Notes: generated by a model from the letters alone, not told the origin. A DNA stretch of 64,000 bases from Tenacibaculum sp. 190524A02b (GCF_964036645.1 NZ_OZ038525.1:3538001-3602000), one strand, 5' to 3'; positions 8,409 through 18,850 are shown, numbered from the stretch's first letter. Numbers and translations are program-made.

Positions 8409-11018
8409 TTATTTTTTTTGTAGCATACGCTTAATTTCATTAAGCTTCATTAAGGCTTCAATAGGCGTTAAAGTATCTATATTAGTATCTAAGATTTCCT
8501 CTCTTAAATCTTCTAATAAAGGGTCATCTAATTGGAAGAAACTTAATTGCATTTCTTCGTTTTGAATGTCTTTTAGAGTGTCTTCAACTTCTTTATGAGA
8601 ATGATTTTCTTCTAATTGCTTTAAAATTTTATTCGCTCTTTTTATCACCATATTTGGCATTCCAGCTAACTTAGCTACATGAATTCCAAAACTATGATTG
8701 CTTCCGCCTTCTACTAGTTTTCTTAAAAAAATAATACTATCTTTTAATTCTTTTACAGATACATTAAAGTTTTTAATACGCTCAAACGTAGTAGTCATTT
8801 CATTTAACTCGTGGTAATGCGTAGCAAATAATGTTTTTGCTTTGGTTGGGTGTTCATGTAAATACTCGGCAATGGCCCAAGCAATAGAAATTCCATCATA
8901 AGTAGAAGTTCCTCTACCTATTTCATCAAGTAATACCAAACTTCTTTCAGAAATATTATTCAATATAGAAGCTGTTTCATTCATTTCAACCATAAAAGTT
9001 GATTCTCCCATTGAAATATTATCGCTAGCTCCAACTCTTGTAAAAATCTTATCTACTAAACCTATTTTAGCACTTTCAGCAGGAACATAGCCTCCTATTT
9101 GGGCTAATAATACAATTAATGCGGTTTGCCTAAGTATTGCCGATTTACCAGACATATTAGGCCCAGTAATCATAATAATTTGTTGTGATGTTCTATTTAA
9201 AACAACATCATTGGCAATGTACTCTTCTCCTATAGGTAATTGTTTTTCAATTACTGGATGACGTCCATTTTTTATTTCAATATCTGTAGATTTATCAACT
9301 ACAGGACGAATGTAATTACTTTCAATAGCTAACGTTGCAAAAGACAGTAAACAATCTAACTGTGCTACTAATTGTGCATTTTGTTGCACAGGTTGCACAA
9401 AATCAATAACATAATGTACTAGTTCTGCAAAAATATCAGTTTCTAACTGTTGTATTTTTTCTTCTGCTCCTAATATTTTAGATTCGTATTCTTTAAGTTC
9501 TTCAGTAATATAACGTTCCGCATTTACCAACGTTTGTTTACGAATCCATTCTTCTGGAACTTTATCTTTATGGGTATTCCTTACTTCAATATAGTAACCA
9601 AAAACGTTATTAAAAGCTATTTTTAAACTAGGAATTCCCGTACGTTCTACTTCCCTGGTTACCATATTATCCAAGTATTCTTTACCTGAATTAGCTATAT
9701 TTCTTAATTCGTCTAACTCTTCAGAAACTCCACTTGCAATAGCATTTCCTTTATTGATATTTACAGGTGCATCTTCAAAAACAGTATTGCTTATTTTTTC
9801 GATTAAATCTTTACAATCATTTAATCTATTCCCTATTAATTTTACAGAAGCATTTTTACTACTTAATGTTGCTTCTTTTATGGGTAAAATTGCTTTTAAC
9901 GAATTTTTTAATAGAATGGTTTCTCTAGGTGAAACTTTCCCAGTAGCTACTTTAGAGATTAAACGTTCGATATCAGAAATCTGCTTTAATTGATAACTTA
10001 CCGTATCTAAAAAATCATCATTATCAATTAAATATTGTACTAAGTCATGACGTTGTTTTATAGCATCTAAATCTTTTAAAGGTAATGCCAACCAACGTTT
10101 TAATAATCTTCCTCCCATAGGAGAAATGGTTTTATCAATAACGTTTAGCAATGATACCGAATTCACAGAATTTCCACCATACAACTCTAAGTTTCTTATG
10201 GTAAAACGATCCATCCAAACATAATTATCTTCAGCTATTCTACTTATAGATTGAATGTGTTCAATTTTATTATGTTGCGTTTCAGACAGATAATACATAG
10301 CAGCTCCACCTGCTACAATTCCATGTTCTAATTCATCAACTCCAAATCCTTTTAAATTCTGTACTTTAAAATGATTGGTTAATGTTTCATAGCCATAGTC
10401 TTTTTGAAATACCCAATCCTCCAAATAAAATGTATGAAACTGATTGGTAAATAATTCTAAAAAACGTTGTTTATGTTGTTTTTGTACAAGTACTTCACTT
10501 GGTGAAAAGTTCTGAAGTAATTTATCTACATATTCCTCATTTCCTTGGGCAATTAAAAACTCTCCAGTAGAAACATCTAAAAAAGAAATTCCTATTAGTT
10601 TTTTTCCAAAATGAACTGCCGCTAAAAAGTTATTAGATTTAGATTGTAAAATATCATCATTTAAAGCTACACCTGGTGTAACTAATTCCGTTACCCCACG
10701 TTTTACAATCTTTTTAGTCATTTTAGGATCTTCTAACTGGTCGCAAATTGCCACGCGTAATCCTGCTTTAACTAATTTAGGTAAATAGGTATTTAAAGAA
10801 TGATGTGGAAAACCAGCTAAAGCGGTTTCACTTTCACTTCCTGCACCTCTTTTAGTTAAAATAATACCTAACACTTCCGACGCTTTTATTGCATCTTCTC
10901 CAAAGGTTTCATAAAAATCTCCAACCCTAAATAGTAACATAGCATCCGGATATTTTGCTTTAATTCCGTTGTATTGCTGCATTAATGGTGTTACCTTTTT
11001 TGCCTTTGTTTTTGCCAA
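8409..11018 (-). CDS. mutS: DNA mismatch repair protein MutS
   Basis: An 869-residue MutS1. Residues 35-37 (Phe-Tyr-Glu, within GDFYETFG) form the mismatch-reading Phe-x-Glu motif of domain I. The connector, lever and clamp domains cover about 120-570. The ATPase has Walker A GPNMSGKS at 619-626 and the Walker B region [13 protein letters not shown] at about 695-707, followed by THYHEL. MutS dimers bind mispairs and recruit MutL; no mutL is in this window. Length and motif order are ordinary, and the gene is intact, so mismatch repair recognition should work. It is transcribed leftward and starts 112 bp from the divergent SpoU gene. Confidence 0.97.
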   Translation of the reverse strand: MAKTKAKKVTPLMQQYNGIKAKYPDAMLLFRVGDFYETFGEDAIKASEVLGIILTKRGAGSESETALAGFPHHSLNTYLPKLVKAGLRVAICDQLEDPKMTKKIVKRGVTELVTPGVALNDDILQSKSNNFLAAVHFGKKLIGISFLDVSTGEFLIAQGNEEYVDKLLQNFSPSEVLVQKQHKQRFLELFTNQFHTFYLEDWVFQKDYGYETLTNHFKVQNLKGFGVDELEHGIVAGGAAMYYLSETQHNKIEHIQSISRIAEDNYVWMDRFTIRNLELYGGNSVNSVSLLNVIDKTISPMGGRLLKRWLALPLKDLDAIKQRHDLVQYLIDNDDFLDTVSYQLKQISDIERLISKVATGKVSPRETILLKNSLKAILPIKEATLSSKNASVKLIGNRLNDCKDLIEKISNTVFEDAPVNINKGNAIASGVSEELDELRNIANSGKEYLDNMVTREVERTGIPSLKIAFNNVFGYYIEVRNTHKDKVPEEWIRKQTLVNAERYITEELKEYESKILGAEEKIQQLETDIFAELVHYVIDFVQPVQQNAQLVAQLDCLLSFATLAIESNYIRPVVDKSTDIEIKNGRHPVIEKQLPIGEEYIANDVVLNRTSQQIIMITGPNMSGKSAILRQTALIVLLAQIGGYVPAESAKIGLVDKIFTRVGASDNISMGESTFMVEMNETASILNNISERSLVLLDEIGRGTSTYDGISIAWAIAEYLHEHPTKAKTLFATHYHELNEMTTTFERIKNFNVSVKELKDSIIFLRKLVEGGSNHSFGIHVAKLAGMPNMVIKRANKILKQLEENHSHKEVEDTLKDIQNEEMQLSFFQLDDPLLEDLREEILDTNIDTLTPIEALMKLNEIKRMLQKK

Positions 11019-11130
11019 GTTTATGGTTTTTTTCTGTTAGTTTTGCGAAGATAGAAAAAAGTGAGTAGTTGACTGTTTTTAACATGGTTTTTATGTTAAC
11101 AGTACCAATTATTATCTAATTATATTTTGA

Positions 11131-11661
11131 ATGAGAAAACTTAGAAACAACGAATTAGGAAGAATTAGTGTTGAAGAATTTAAACAAACTTCAAAAACAC
11201 CTATTATAGTGATTTTAGATAATATTAGAAGTTTAAACAATGTAGGTTCTGTTTTTAGAACTTCTGACGCTTTTTTAATTGAAAAAGTTTATTTGTGTGG
11301 TATTACAGCTACGCCTCCTAATAAAGAAATTCATAAAACTGCTTTAGGTGCTACAGAATCTGTAGCTTGGGAATACGTTGAAAATACCATTGATTTAGTA
11401 GAACAGTTAAAAAAAGATGATGTTTTTGTAGCAAGTATTGAACAGGCAGAAAACAGTACTATGTTAGATACTTTTATTCCTGAAACTGACCAGAAATATG
11501 CTGTTGTTTTTGGTAATGAGGTTAAAGGTGTACAACAAGAAGTTGTAACAGCTTCTAATGCGTGTATAGAAATTCCTCAATTGGGTACTAAACACTCTTT
11601 AAATATTTCAGTAAGTTGTGGTGTTGTTTTATGGGACTTATTTTCTAAGATGAAACGTTAA
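11131..11661 (+). CDS. TrmH/SpoU-family RNA 2'-O-methyltransferase
   Basis: A 176-residue SPOUT-fold enzyme. The three SpoU motifs are visible: motif 1 in ILDNIRSLNNVGSVFRTSDA (about 29-48) with the catalytic Asn/Arg pair, motif 2 VFGNEVKGV (about 130-138) and motif 3 IPQLGTKHSLNISVSCGV (about 149-166). Together these make the knotted SAM site. Members methylate ribose 2'-OH of tRNA or rRNA; the short length, with no N-terminal RNA-binding extension, resembles the small TrmH/TrmL-like group. The exact nucleotide cannot be assigned. Its stop overlaps by 4 bp the stop of the convergent MFS gene. Confidence 0.88.
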   Translation: MRKLRNNELGRISVEEFKQTSKTPIIVILDNIRSLNNVGSVFRTSDAFLIEKVYLCGITATPPNKEIHKTALGATESVAWEYVENTIDLVEQLKKDDVFVASIEQAENSTMLDTFIPETDQKYAVVFGNEVKGVQQEVVTASNACIEIPQLGTKHSLNISVSCGVVLWDLFSKMKR

Positions 11662-12926
11662 TCATCTTTTTCATGTTCTTCCATATCTTTAGTTAAATCT
11701 AACTTACGTAATGTTGGATTAAATATTCCTGTAGCTACTACCGTAATTAGGGTCATTGTTCCTCCAAAAATAACCGCAGTTACCGTACCCATTAATTTAG
11801 CTGTTAAACCGCTTTCTAAAGCACCTAGTTCATTAGAAGATCCTACAAACATAGAGTTTACTGAAGCTACTCTACCACGCATGTGATCAGGAGTTTTTAA
11901 TTGTAATATAGTTTGACGTATAACCATAGAAACGCCATCTGTAACTCCATAAAAAAACAAAGCTAATAAAGAAACCCAAAATATTTCAGAAGCTCCAAAT
12001 ACAATTACACAAATACCAAAACCAAAAATTGCGGTTAGTAATTTCATTCCTGCATTTTTGCTAATCGGAATATAAGCGGTTACCAACATAGTCAAAAACG
12101 CACCTACGGCTGGTGCCGCACGTAAAGCACCAAATCCTTTGGCTCCTACCTCTAAAATGTCTTGTGCAAAAATGGGTAATAAAGCTACGGCTCCTCCAAA
12201 TAAAACAGAAATCATATCTAAAGTAATAGCTCCTAAAATGGCTTTTGTTTTAAATACAAACGAAATTCCTTCTGCTAAACTTTTTCGTATTGGTTCTCCT
12301 TTTTTAGGATTCATTATAGGTTTTCTTTTAATAAAAAACACCATTAATAGAGAAAAAAGAACTAAGCCAAAAACAATACATAACGATGTATTTACGCCTA
12401 AAAGGTGTATAGAATACCCAGCGAAAGCGGAACCTAATACTCCAGATACTTGCCAAGTAGTACTGCTCCAAGTTGCTGCATTTGGATATAGTTTTTTAGG
12501 TACTATTAAGGCTATTAAAGAAAAGATTGTTGGTCCGAAAAATGATCTTAAAAATCCTCCAAAAAACACTAAAGTGTAAATAGCATACAATACTGTTTTT
12601 TTAGACCATCCAATTGTAAAATCAGGACTTGTTAATAAAAATAATCCTAAACTAATTAAAGAAAATAGTCCTATACAAAGCGCTAATAAGTTCCGTTTTT
12701 CTTTTTGATCTACAATATGACCAGCAAACAATGCCATTGAAAATGCCGGGATAAACTCAAATGCACCAATAAGTCCTAAACTCCATGGGTCTTTAGTTAA
12801 TGAATATACTTGCCATTCAATAATTATAAATTGCATTGACCAAGCAAATACTAATGCAAAACGAACTAAAAGAAAAATATTAAACTCTTTAATTCTTAGC
12901 GAGGCATAGGGATCTTTTTTATCCAT
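11658..12926 (-). CDS. MFS transporter (EntS/MFS_3-like)
   Basis: A 422-residue membrane protein with about 12 hydrophobic segments. The loop between segments 2 and 3 carries GHIVDQKEKRN, a variant of the MFS motif A (GxLaDrxGrk). The layout, with DHMRGRVASVNSMFVGSSNELG late in the protein, matches the MFS_3 group of drug and siderophore exporters such as EntS. Substrate cannot be read from sequence. It starts 10 bp after the ACT-like gene ends and is probably co-transcribed with it. It ends in a 4-bp overlap with the convergent SpoU gene, leaving no room for an ordinary terminator. Confidence 0.87.
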   Translation of the reverse strand: MDKKDPYASLRIKEFNIFLLVRFALVFAWSMQFIIIEWQVYSLTKDPWSLGLIGAFEFIPAFSMALFAGHIVDQKEKRNLLALCIGLFSLISLGLFLLTSPDFTIGWSKKTVLYAIYTLVFFGGFLRSFFGPTIFSLIALIVPKKLYPNAATWSSTTWQVSGVLGSAFAGYSIHLLGVNTSLCIVFGLVLFSLLMVFFIKRKPIMNPKKGEPIRKSLAEGISFVFKTKAILGAITLDMISVLFGGAVALLPIFAQDILEVGAKGFGALRAAPAVGAFLTMLVTAYIPISKNAGMKLLTAIFGFGICVIVFGASEIFWVSLLALFFYGVTDGVSMVIRQTILQLKTPDHMRGRVASVNSMFVGSSNELGALESGLTAKLMGTVTAVIFGGTMTLITVVATGIFNPTLRKLDLTKDMEEHEKDD

Positions 12927-12936
12927 TAGGTATTTT

Positions 12937-13596
12937 CTAATTCAGTTTTAAGTCCATTAAAATGGAAAAAGTTTCGTTTACATCTTCTTCTTTTACAACT
13001 ATGGTCATTTCATGTGTAGTTGAAATAACTTCTTGTACTGCTATATTAGCCCAAGCAAATTGTTTTAATATGAAATAGTAAACCCCTGATTGTTCTAAGT
13101 TTTCTTTTGGTAATTTTATAGTTATTGAAGCTAAATCTGTTACGCTATTTATTAATACTTCGCTTTTAAAAATATCTTCAACGTAAGGTTGTAAGTTTTT
13201 ACTAGTTACAATATTTGTTTCAAATATTCCTTGAGATACAGTTAAGAAATAATCATTACTATCTGCCGATTTACTTAAAATTTTAGCAATTTCTTTTAAA
13301 AGTGATGGTGTGTTTTTAAATGTAAAATCACATAAATCAGATCGTACTATTACATCACCTAAATCTAAAGCTAATTTCTTAATATTTTTTCTAATTCTAA
13401 GTTCATTTACTGGTGATAACCTATTAATAGCCATCATTACAGCGCCAACTTTTACTTCTTTTTTTAATAGTTTGGAAACCTCTGGTAATATTTCTCTAGC
13501 TAATGAAGAAACGTTAATTAATTTTTCATTTAACGCCTCTTCTATAAAGGGTGTTTTTCTGATTGTAATTTCAACAGCTTCTTGAATTGTCTTCAT
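12937..13596 (-). CDS. ACT-like domain protein of unknown function
   Basis: A 219-residue soluble protein. The N-terminal third (MKTIQEAVEITIRKTPFIEEAL) is helical and resembles a small winged-helix module. The C-terminal part (about 130-219) contains two beta-alpha-beta repeats of ACT type (ASITIKLPKENLEQSGVYYFILKQFAWANIAVQEVISTTHEMTIVV...). Such proteins in Flavobacteria are sometimes labelled aspartate kinase, but no kinase domain is present here, so that label should be avoided. ACT domains usually bind amino acids and regulate a partner. The gene is followed at 10 bp by the MFS exporter, which suggests the two share a signal or substrate. Confidence 0.7.
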   Translation of the reverse strand: MKTIQEAVEITIRKTPFIEEALNEKLINVSSLAREILPEVSKLLKKEVKVGAVMMAINRLSPVNELRIRKNIKKLALDLGDVIVRSDLCDFTFKNTPSLLKEIAKILSKSADSNDYFLTVSQGIFETNIVTSKNLQPYVEDIFKSEVLINSVTDLASITIKLPKENLEQSGVYYFILKQFAWANIAVQEVISTTHEMTIVVKEEDVNETFSILMDLKLN

Positions 13597-13800
13597 TATT
13601 GTTAAATTTTAAACTAAAAGTAATAAAAATTATCTGTAATGTAAAAATATACTTTTAATTTTAAATTAACATATTTTATAAAATAATTTGTAAATCAGAT
13701 TTTTAACCTACATTTGCTACATTGTAAGTTTTACAAAACTTTAACACACAACTCAAATTAAGAGGCGATTGATGGGAGTTATTTGTACAGATGCAAACAA

Positions 13801-14796
13801 CTAATCTAATCTATTTGTTAACTTTTTAAACTCATCTTTCGCTTCTTTCTTATCATACAATACATTATAAACTGCATCAATGATAGGTGTTTTAGCTCCG
13901 TTTTCTTCTTTTATTTTATAGGCGCTTTTAGCTGCATAATAACCTTCCGCTACCATATTCATTTCTAATATAGCTGATTTTACAGTGTATCCTTTCCCTA
14001 TCATATTACCAAACATTCTATTTCTACTAAAAACAGAATATCCTGTAACCAACAAATCACCCAAATATGCAGAGTTATTTATGTTACGTTTCATTTTGTG
14101 TATTTTTTTAATAAAACGTTTCATTTCTCTTATGGCATTACTCATTAAAACAGACTGGAAATTATCTCCATAACCTAAACCATGTGCAATTCCAGCAGCA
14201 ATTGCATAAATATTTTTTAACACAGCGGCATATTCAGTTCCAATAATATCATCAGAAATTTTGGTTTTAATATATCTTCCCGCAATGTATTTACTTATAT
14301 CTTTTGCTTTTTGTTCGTCTTGGCAAGCTATGGTTAAATAAGATAAACGTTCCATAGCAACTTCTTCAGCATGACAAGGTCCTGTTATAACCCCAATGTT
14401 TTCAAAAGGTACTTGATGAATGTCATGAAAATGTTCTCCTACAATTAATCCTGATTCTGGAATGATTCCTTTTATTGCCGAAAAAATGATTTTCTTTTCT
14501 AAAGGAATAGTTAATTTTTCTAATTCACTTTTTAAAAAAGCCGATGGAATGGCAAAAATTAACGTATCGTACTTTTCTACTATTTTATTAATATTATCTG
14601 ATAAATCTAATTGTTCAGGGTGTAATTCGGCTGAACTTAAATAACTAGGATTATGTTTATTACGTTTAATATGCTCAATATTATATACACTACGCATATA
14701 CCAACCTATAGTTTCTAGGTTTTCAGAAAGCATTTTAACAATAGCTGTTGCCCAACTTCCGCCTCCTAATACGGCTATTTTTTGCGTGTCTTTCAT
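13801..14796 (-). CDS. gpsA: Glycerol-3-phosphate dehydrogenase [NAD(P)+]
   Basis: A 331-residue GpsA that reduces dihydroxyacetone phosphate to sn-glycerol-3-phosphate for phospholipid synthesis. The NAD(P)-binding motif LGGGSWATA opens the protein (10-18); Ser and Ala replace the usual Gly in GxGxWG, as is common in Bacteroidota. GPCHAEEVA (about 140) matches the family GPSFAxE block, and the catalytic lysine is in EYAAVLKNIYAIAAG (about 190-204). The substrate motif near GDLLVTGYSVFSRNR matches the family GDLxxTCxSxxSRN, with Gly-Tyr in place of Cys. Cytoplasmic. The gene stands alone, divergent from dut. Confidence 0.93.
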   Translation of the reverse strand: MKDTQKIAVLGGGSWATAIVKMLSENLETIGWYMRSVYNIEHIKRNKHNPSYLSSAELHPEQLDLSDNINKIVEKYDTLIFAIPSAFLKSELEKLTIPLEKKIIFSAIKGIIPESGLIVGEHFHDIHQVPFENIGVITGPCHAEEVAMERLSYLTIACQDEQKAKDISKYIAGRYIKTKISDDIIGTEYAAVLKNIYAIAAGIAHGLGYGDNFQSVLMSNAIREMKRFIKKIHKMKRNINNSAYLGDLLVTGYSVFSRNRMFGNMIGKGYTVKSAILEMNMVAEGYYAAKSAYKIKEENGAKTPIIDAVYNVLYDKKEAKDEFKKLTNRLD

Positions 14797-14863
14797 TCAA
14801 TAGTACTATTTAATACTGCGAAATTAATAAAACTATAAACTACAATCTAAAAGTTAAGGTTAT

Positions 14864-14871
14864 TATATTTG
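14864..14871 (+). promoter_or_regulatory. -7 box TATATTTG before dut
   Basis: A full match to TAnnTTTG, 23 nt before the dut ATG. No TTG is seen at the usual spacing. Confidence 0.55.
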
Positions 14872-14894
14872 ACCATGAAAATATATTAGAGTTT

Positions 14895-15326
14895 ATGAAC
14901 GTACAAATTATTAACAAATCTAAGCACCAAATTCCTGCTTACGAAACTGAAGGCTCTGCTGGAATGGATTTACGTGCCAATATTGAAGAGCCTATTACTT
15001 TAAAACCTTTAGAAAGAATTATAGTTAAAACAGGATTATTTATAGCATTACCTATTGGTTTTGAAGCTCAAGTGCGCCCAAGAAGTGGTTTGGCTGCCAA
15101 AAAAGGAATTACTGTATTAAATGCTCCTGGAACTGTGGATGCTGATTATAGAGGAGAAATAGGTGTTATTTTAGTAAATTTATCCAATGAGGATTTTGTT
15201 ATAAATAATGGTGAACGAATTGCTCAATTAGTAATAGCAAAACATGAACGCGTTACTTGGCAAGAGGTAGATGTTTTAAATGAAACTGAACGTGGTGCCG
15301 GTGGTTTTGGAAGTACTGGAGTATAA
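14895..15326 (+). CDS. dut: Deoxyuridine 5'-triphosphate nucleotidohydrolase (dUTPase)
   Basis: A 143-residue trimeric dUTPase that cleaves dUTP to dUMP and pyrophosphate, keeping uracil out of DNA and supplying dTMP synthesis. All five family motifs are in place: AGMDLRA (about 23-29), [10 protein letters not shown] (motif 2), the active-site stretch [17 protein letters not shown] (motif 3), GERIAQLV (motif 4) and the C-terminal [10 protein letters not shown] arm (motif 5) that closes over the nucleotide. Length is standard for the bacterial enzyme. The small PspC gene follows 23 bp after its stop and may be co-transcribed. Confidence 0.97.
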   Translation: MNVQIINKSKHQIPAYETEGSAGMDLRANIEEPITLKPLERIIVKTGLFIALPIGFEAQVRPRSGLAAKKGITVLNAPGTVDADYRGEIGVILVNLSNEDFVINNGERIAQLVIAKHERVTWQEVDVLNETERGAGGFGSTGV

Positions 15327-15349
15327 TTACTTAATATAAAAAATAACAT

Positions 15350-15499
15350 ATGATTTTAGGAGTATCAGATTGGTTAAGTAGTAAGTTAGGTTGGAAAGCA
15401 TCTTATATTAGAATAGCTTTTGTTGCTTCGGTTATATTTGCTGGAGTTGGAATAGGTTTATACTTAATTTTATGGGTTGTTAAAATTTTTTCTAAATAA
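15350..15499 (+). CDS. Minimal PspC-domain membrane protein (49 aa)
   Basis: A 49-codon gene from ATG 15350 to TAA 15499. The sequence GVSDWLSSKLGWKASYIRIAF followed by a single hydrophobic segment (VASVIFAGVGIGLYLILWVV) and a short basic tail is the PspC domain signature: a GVsdwLa..lgw....Rl.F module with one membrane helix and YlilWi at its end. PspC family members sense envelope stress in the phage-shock response. Here the domain stands alone, which is common in Bacteroidota. It follows dut by 23 bp and could share its transcript. The role is inferred from family only. Confidence 0.85.
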   Translation: MILGVSDWLSSKLGWKASYIRIAFVASVIFAGVGIGLYLILWVVKIFSK

Positions 15500-15559
15500 T
15501 ATAGAAAACTACTTCAAGACAATCTCACGAAGTATTTAATGAGACCATAAATTTAATTT

Positions 15560-16096
15560 CTAGCTAAGTTTTTTATACACTTGGCTCATTTTTCTTACCT
15601 CATCATGTAATAATTCAAAATCTAAAAAGCAATGTGAATGATATTGGTATCCTAACTTTTTATAAAAGTTAAATGCTTGTGGTTGTTCATTCATAACATC
15701 CAGCCATATCAATTCATATTGCTTTTTAAGAGCTTCTTTTTCTAACCATTTTAACACTGCTTTCCCTACACCTTGCCCTTGTACTTTTGAGTGTAAATAT
15801 ATTCGGTGTAGTTTTAGTGTTTTTTTATCTTCTAAACCTGATAATTGTTTGTTCCAAAGAATACGAAGGTTTCCTATTTTTTCACCATTAAAAAGAATAA
15901 AATAATATGTTGCATTGTCTTCTAATAGTTCTTTTTCAATATTCTTTTTTGAGTATTGACTTTCTAAATACCAAACTCCTTCATCTTTCCAAAAATGTTT
16001 GTATGCCAAAGGATAAACTTCTTTCATTACTGTATATAATACTTCACAATCTTGATTAGTTATTTTCTTTAGTGCTATATTTGAAGTAATTTGCAT
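15560..16096 (-). CDS. GNAT-family N-acetyltransferase
   Basis: A 178-residue protein with a GNAT fold. The acetyl-CoA-binding motif A is at about 90-117 (LHRIYLHSKVQGQGVGKAVLKWLE), with QGQGVGKAV matching the Q/RxxGxG/A pyrophosphate loop. Motif B (WLDVMNEQPQAFNFYKKLGYQ) follows with the Asn and Tyr usual in this family. The acceptor is not predictable; relatives acetylate amines, antibiotics, peptides or ribosomal proteins. It stands alone, leftward, with no recognisable promoter match to the -7 consensus. Confidence 0.87.
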   Translation of the reverse strand: MQITSNIALKKITNQDCEVLYTVMKEVYPLAYKHFWKDEGVWYLESQYSKKNIEKELLEDNATYYFILFNGEKIGNLRILWNKQLSGLEDKKTLKLHRIYLHSKVQGQGVGKAVLKWLEKEALKKQYELIWLDVMNEQPQAFNFYKKLGYQYHSHCFLDFELLHDEVRKMSQVYKKLS

Positions 16097-16197
16097 CTTA
16101 TTTTTTAAGGCAAATTACTCATAAAAATATCTAGAAAATAATTTTATTGCTTATTATACGAAGCTTCACTATGTTTTTTATTTTAAACAAAAAGTTA

Positions 16198-17889
16198 TTA
16201 CTTTTTATAAATCAATTCTCCATTAAAAACTGTCATTAGAACTTTCGTATTCTTTATCTGATTTGTTGGAATCTTAAAAATATCTTTATCAATTATAATA
16301 AAATCTGCTAATTTACCTGCTTCTATAGAACCTACTTTATTTTCTTGTCTCATAGTATAAGCTCCATTAATTGTATAAGCTTTTATGGCTTCTTCTAATG
16401 AAATATTTTGAGGTGATCTTGTGACTGCATTTTGAATACCTACAAATGGATTTAAAGTACTTACATTCCAATCACTACTAAGTGTTATCCTTGCTCCCGA
16501 GTTTTTTAAAGATTTTATTGGTATTAAATTTTTTGCTAACGTACTTCCTACCAAATGTTCATTTTCATGCCAATATTCAGGTTTAGTAAAATCACCCGCT
16601 ACTTGAGCATCAGCAGTAACATTTAAACTTTTAAACCTTGACAAATCTTTTTCATCAATCATTTCTACATGTGTTAATCGGTGTCCACCTCTTAAACTTC
16701 CTCCTTTTTCTATTGCATTCAATGCTTCTGTTATTCCTCTATTTCCAATAGCATGGATATGAAAATCAAAACCTACTGACTCTAATTCTTGAATATATTT
16801 TGTTATTCTATTTTGTGTAAAATAATTTAATCCATTATTAGTAGGTAACCCAAAGTAATTTTCTTTATAATCAGAATGTAATGCAGCTGTGGTATTATGC
16901 GTAATTCCATCCGCATATAACTTTATTTGGTTAATTCTTAGTAAACTATTTTCATCATTCTTAAATAAGGATTTTAAGGTAGTTATTTGATTTATATCTT
17001 CTTCAGTTGGATACGCCCAAAGACCAAGGTTAAAACGAGCAGTTAATTGACCATCTTTAGCTAATTTAATCCAAGTTTTATGTTGATCTCTTTTCCAATA
17101 AGTTCTAGCATCTGACACAGATGTAATACCGTTTTTTGCCAATTCAGGTAGTACATAACTAACCATTCCATTGTATTCACCTTCTTCATTTTTTAAAGCT
17201 GCTATTGCTTGTTGAAAAACAACATCTCCAGCATTATCAACTAAAATACCATTCAACTTGCCATTATCCTTCATTATAATTCCACCTTGGGGATTAGGAG
17301 TTGTAGATGTAATGTTTGCTAATTCTAATGCTTTTGAATTTACCCACATAGAATGTGATGTTTGTTCCATAATAATTACTGGTCTGTCTGAAACAGCTTC
17401 ATCTAAAATTTCTATAGGATTTCTTAATGCAGAAAATAATGTATTTATTGAGTGTCCAAAACCTATTAACCATTCTACATTTGGATTTTGATTCGCTGCA
17501 TTTTTTATTTCAGAAATATAATTTTCCGCATTAGTTTCATTTTCATTTAACGTAAAAGCGGTTGTTGTAGAACCAACTTCCATTGGATGCATGTGTACAT
17601 CATGAAAACCTGGTAGTACTAATTTTCCACCTAAATCTATTTTTTTTACATTTTCAGTAGCTTTTAGTTCTGCATCTTTTGTAGAACCTACATATACTAT
17701 TTTATTTTCTTTTACAAGAATTGCTTCTGCCCATGGTTGTTTTTCATTTACAGTATATATTTTTCCATTAAAATATAATTTCTCAGTCGAGTTTATATTT
17801 ACAATAGGTGCTAATTCTTCTTTTTTAACACAAGCTTTTGATGTTATTACAATACTTAATAAAATAGTTATCAATTTCATTTTATTCAT
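16198..17889 (-). CDS. Exported amidohydrolase, YtcJ-like
   Basis: A 563-residue metal-dependent amidohydrolase. A hydrophobic leader (about 5-20) ends in SKACVKK; the Cys suggests a lipoprotein, though Lys at the -2 position makes the lipobox poor. The HDVHMHP motif (about 97-103) supplies the first two metal-binding histidines. FDFHIHAIGNRG, GHRLTHVEMID and LSSDWNVSTLNP give the later His and Asp ligands, and the composite beta-sandwich is completed by GSIEAGKLADFIIID near the C-terminus, typical of YtcJ/amidohydrolase_3 proteins. An alternative start is the Met three codons in. It follows the AraC regulator by 18 bp on the same strand, so the two form an operon. Substrate unknown. Confidence 0.88.
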   Translation of the reverse strand: MNKMKLITILLSIVITSKACVKKEELAPIVNINSTEKLYFNGKIYTVNEKQPWAEAILVKENKIVYVGSTKDAELKATENVKKIDLGGKLVLPGFHDVHMHPMEVGSTTTAFTLNENETNAENYISEIKNAANQNPNVEWLIGFGHSINTLFSALRNPIEILDEAVSDRPVIIMEQTSHSMWVNSKALELANITSTTPNPQGGIIMKDNGKLNGILVDNAGDVVFQQAIAALKNEEGEYNGMVSYVLPELAKNGITSVSDARTYWKRDQHKTWIKLAKDGQLTARFNLGLWAYPTEEDINQITTLKSLFKNDENSLLRINQIKLYADGITHNTTAALHSDYKENYFGLPTNNGLNYFTQNRITKYIQELESVGFDFHIHAIGNRGITEALNAIEKGGSLRGGHRLTHVEMIDEKDLSRFKSLNVTADAQVAGDFTKPEYWHENEHLVGSTLAKNLIPIKSLKNSGARITLSSDWNVSTLNPFVGIQNAVTRSPQNISLEEAIKAYTINGAYTMRQENKVGSIEAGKLADFIIIDKDIFKIPTNQIKNTKVLMTVFNGELIYKK

Positions 17890-17907
17890 GTTTATTCTGA
17901 TTTTAAA

Positions 17908-18765
17908 TCAGCCTTCAATGGGTATATAAATTTCTGTTTCGTAAAGGTTTATATTATTTGTATTTCCTTCATGTTTCGTGTATTTTTCTATAAAAGGTTT
18001 TTCTGAAACTATTTGGTTTGTGGTAAATAACCATCTACTAAAAATTTTATCATAAGTTTCATTAATTCTTCTATAAGATCCTACATGAGTAAAAACAGCA
18101 TATTTTTGTTCAGGTAGTGTTTTTACTTTAAATTTTTGTTCGGGTATCTCTAATGAATCAATTACAATACAAGCATCATAATCGTAATTAATAATTTCTG
18201 ATATAATTGGTTCATCCCAAATTATTCCTAAACATTCAGTATTATTTACTTCTATATCTAATAAAGTAACTCTTTCTAAAAACTCATCCCAAACATCATC
18301 TAGTTTAGTATTATAATAGTCTCCTTTAAAAGTGGTATATAATACTCTTTTAGCTGTCAAAACAGTAATTTTTTCTTCAAAAAAAGGCATTGTTTGTGTG
18401 TGTTTTATATTCTTTTTTTGAAATAATTCTTCTTTCTTATTTCTATAAATAGCAGGTGAAATTCCAAAATGTTTTTTAAATGCTTTACTAAAAGTTTGAA
18501 CATCTGAATATCCGACCTCTTCAGCAATCACTTTTATTTCTTTTAAAGAATACATAAGCATTTTTGCTCCATTTTCTACTTTTATCCGCGTAACATAAGC
18601 ACCTATAGTTTCATTATAATGTGCTTTAAATACTCTTTGTAAATTTCGATAAGAAAAATTTGAAATACTCTCCAATTCTTCTATTAAGATTTTTTGATTG
18701 TATTTGGTTCTTAAATAGGAAACTATTTGTTGCAACCGATTTTTATAAAACTCTTTTGTTTCCAC
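17908..18765 (-). CDS. AraC-family regulator with GyrI-like effector-binding domain
   Basis: A 285-residue regulator starting with GTG. The N-terminal AraC double helix-turn-helix covers about 10-112; LKEIKVIAEEVGYSDVQTFSKAFKKHFGISPAIYR is the second HTH with its usual FS.AFKkhfG.SP..YR signature (positions given in two overlapping parts: about 75-95 and 90-108). The C-terminal part (about 125-285) is a GyrI-like/SOUL-type small-molecule domain (ITVLTAKRVLYTTFKGDYY.. and YAVFTHVGSYRRI). This HTH-first order matches the MarA-Rob type. It precedes the amidohydrolase by 18 bp and probably controls it in response to a ligand. A -7-like box lies 5 nt before its start. Confidence 0.9.
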   Translation of the reverse strand: METKEFYKNRLQQIVSYLRTKYNQKILIEELESISNFSYRNLQRVFKAHYNETIGAYVTRIKVENGAKMLMYSLKEIKVIAEEVGYSDVQTFSKAFKKHFGISPAIYRNKKEELFQKKNIKHTQTMPFFEEKITVLTAKRVLYTTFKGDYYNTKLDDVWDEFLERVTLLDIEVNNTECLGIIWDEPIISEIINYDYDACIVIDSLEIPEQKFKVKTLPEQKYAVFTHVGSYRRINETYDKIFSRWLFTTNQIVSEKPFIEKYTKHEGNTNNINLYETEIYIPIEG

Positions 18766-18770
18766 GAATA

Positions 18771-18778
18771 CAAATGTA
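18771..18778 (-). promoter_or_regulatory. -7 box TACATTTG before the AraC gene
   Basis: Read on the minus strand this is TACATTTG, matching TAnnTTTG. It ends 5 nt before the GTG start codon, so either the transcript has almost no leader or the match is by chance. No -33 TTG is seen. Confidence 0.4.
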
Positions 18779-18850
18779 TAACTACTTTACTGTGTTACTT
18801 TTGTCATAAATTGACATCTTTTAATTTACAACTATTTTACTTATTTACAG

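Noticed and set aside
8335..8565. A rightward open frame overlapping the end of mutS
   Set aside because: It is antisense to MutS codons, with no family likeness.
12937..13596. Aspartate kinase as the identity of the ACT-like protein
   Set aside because: Only ACT-like and helical parts are present; no kinase motif is visible.
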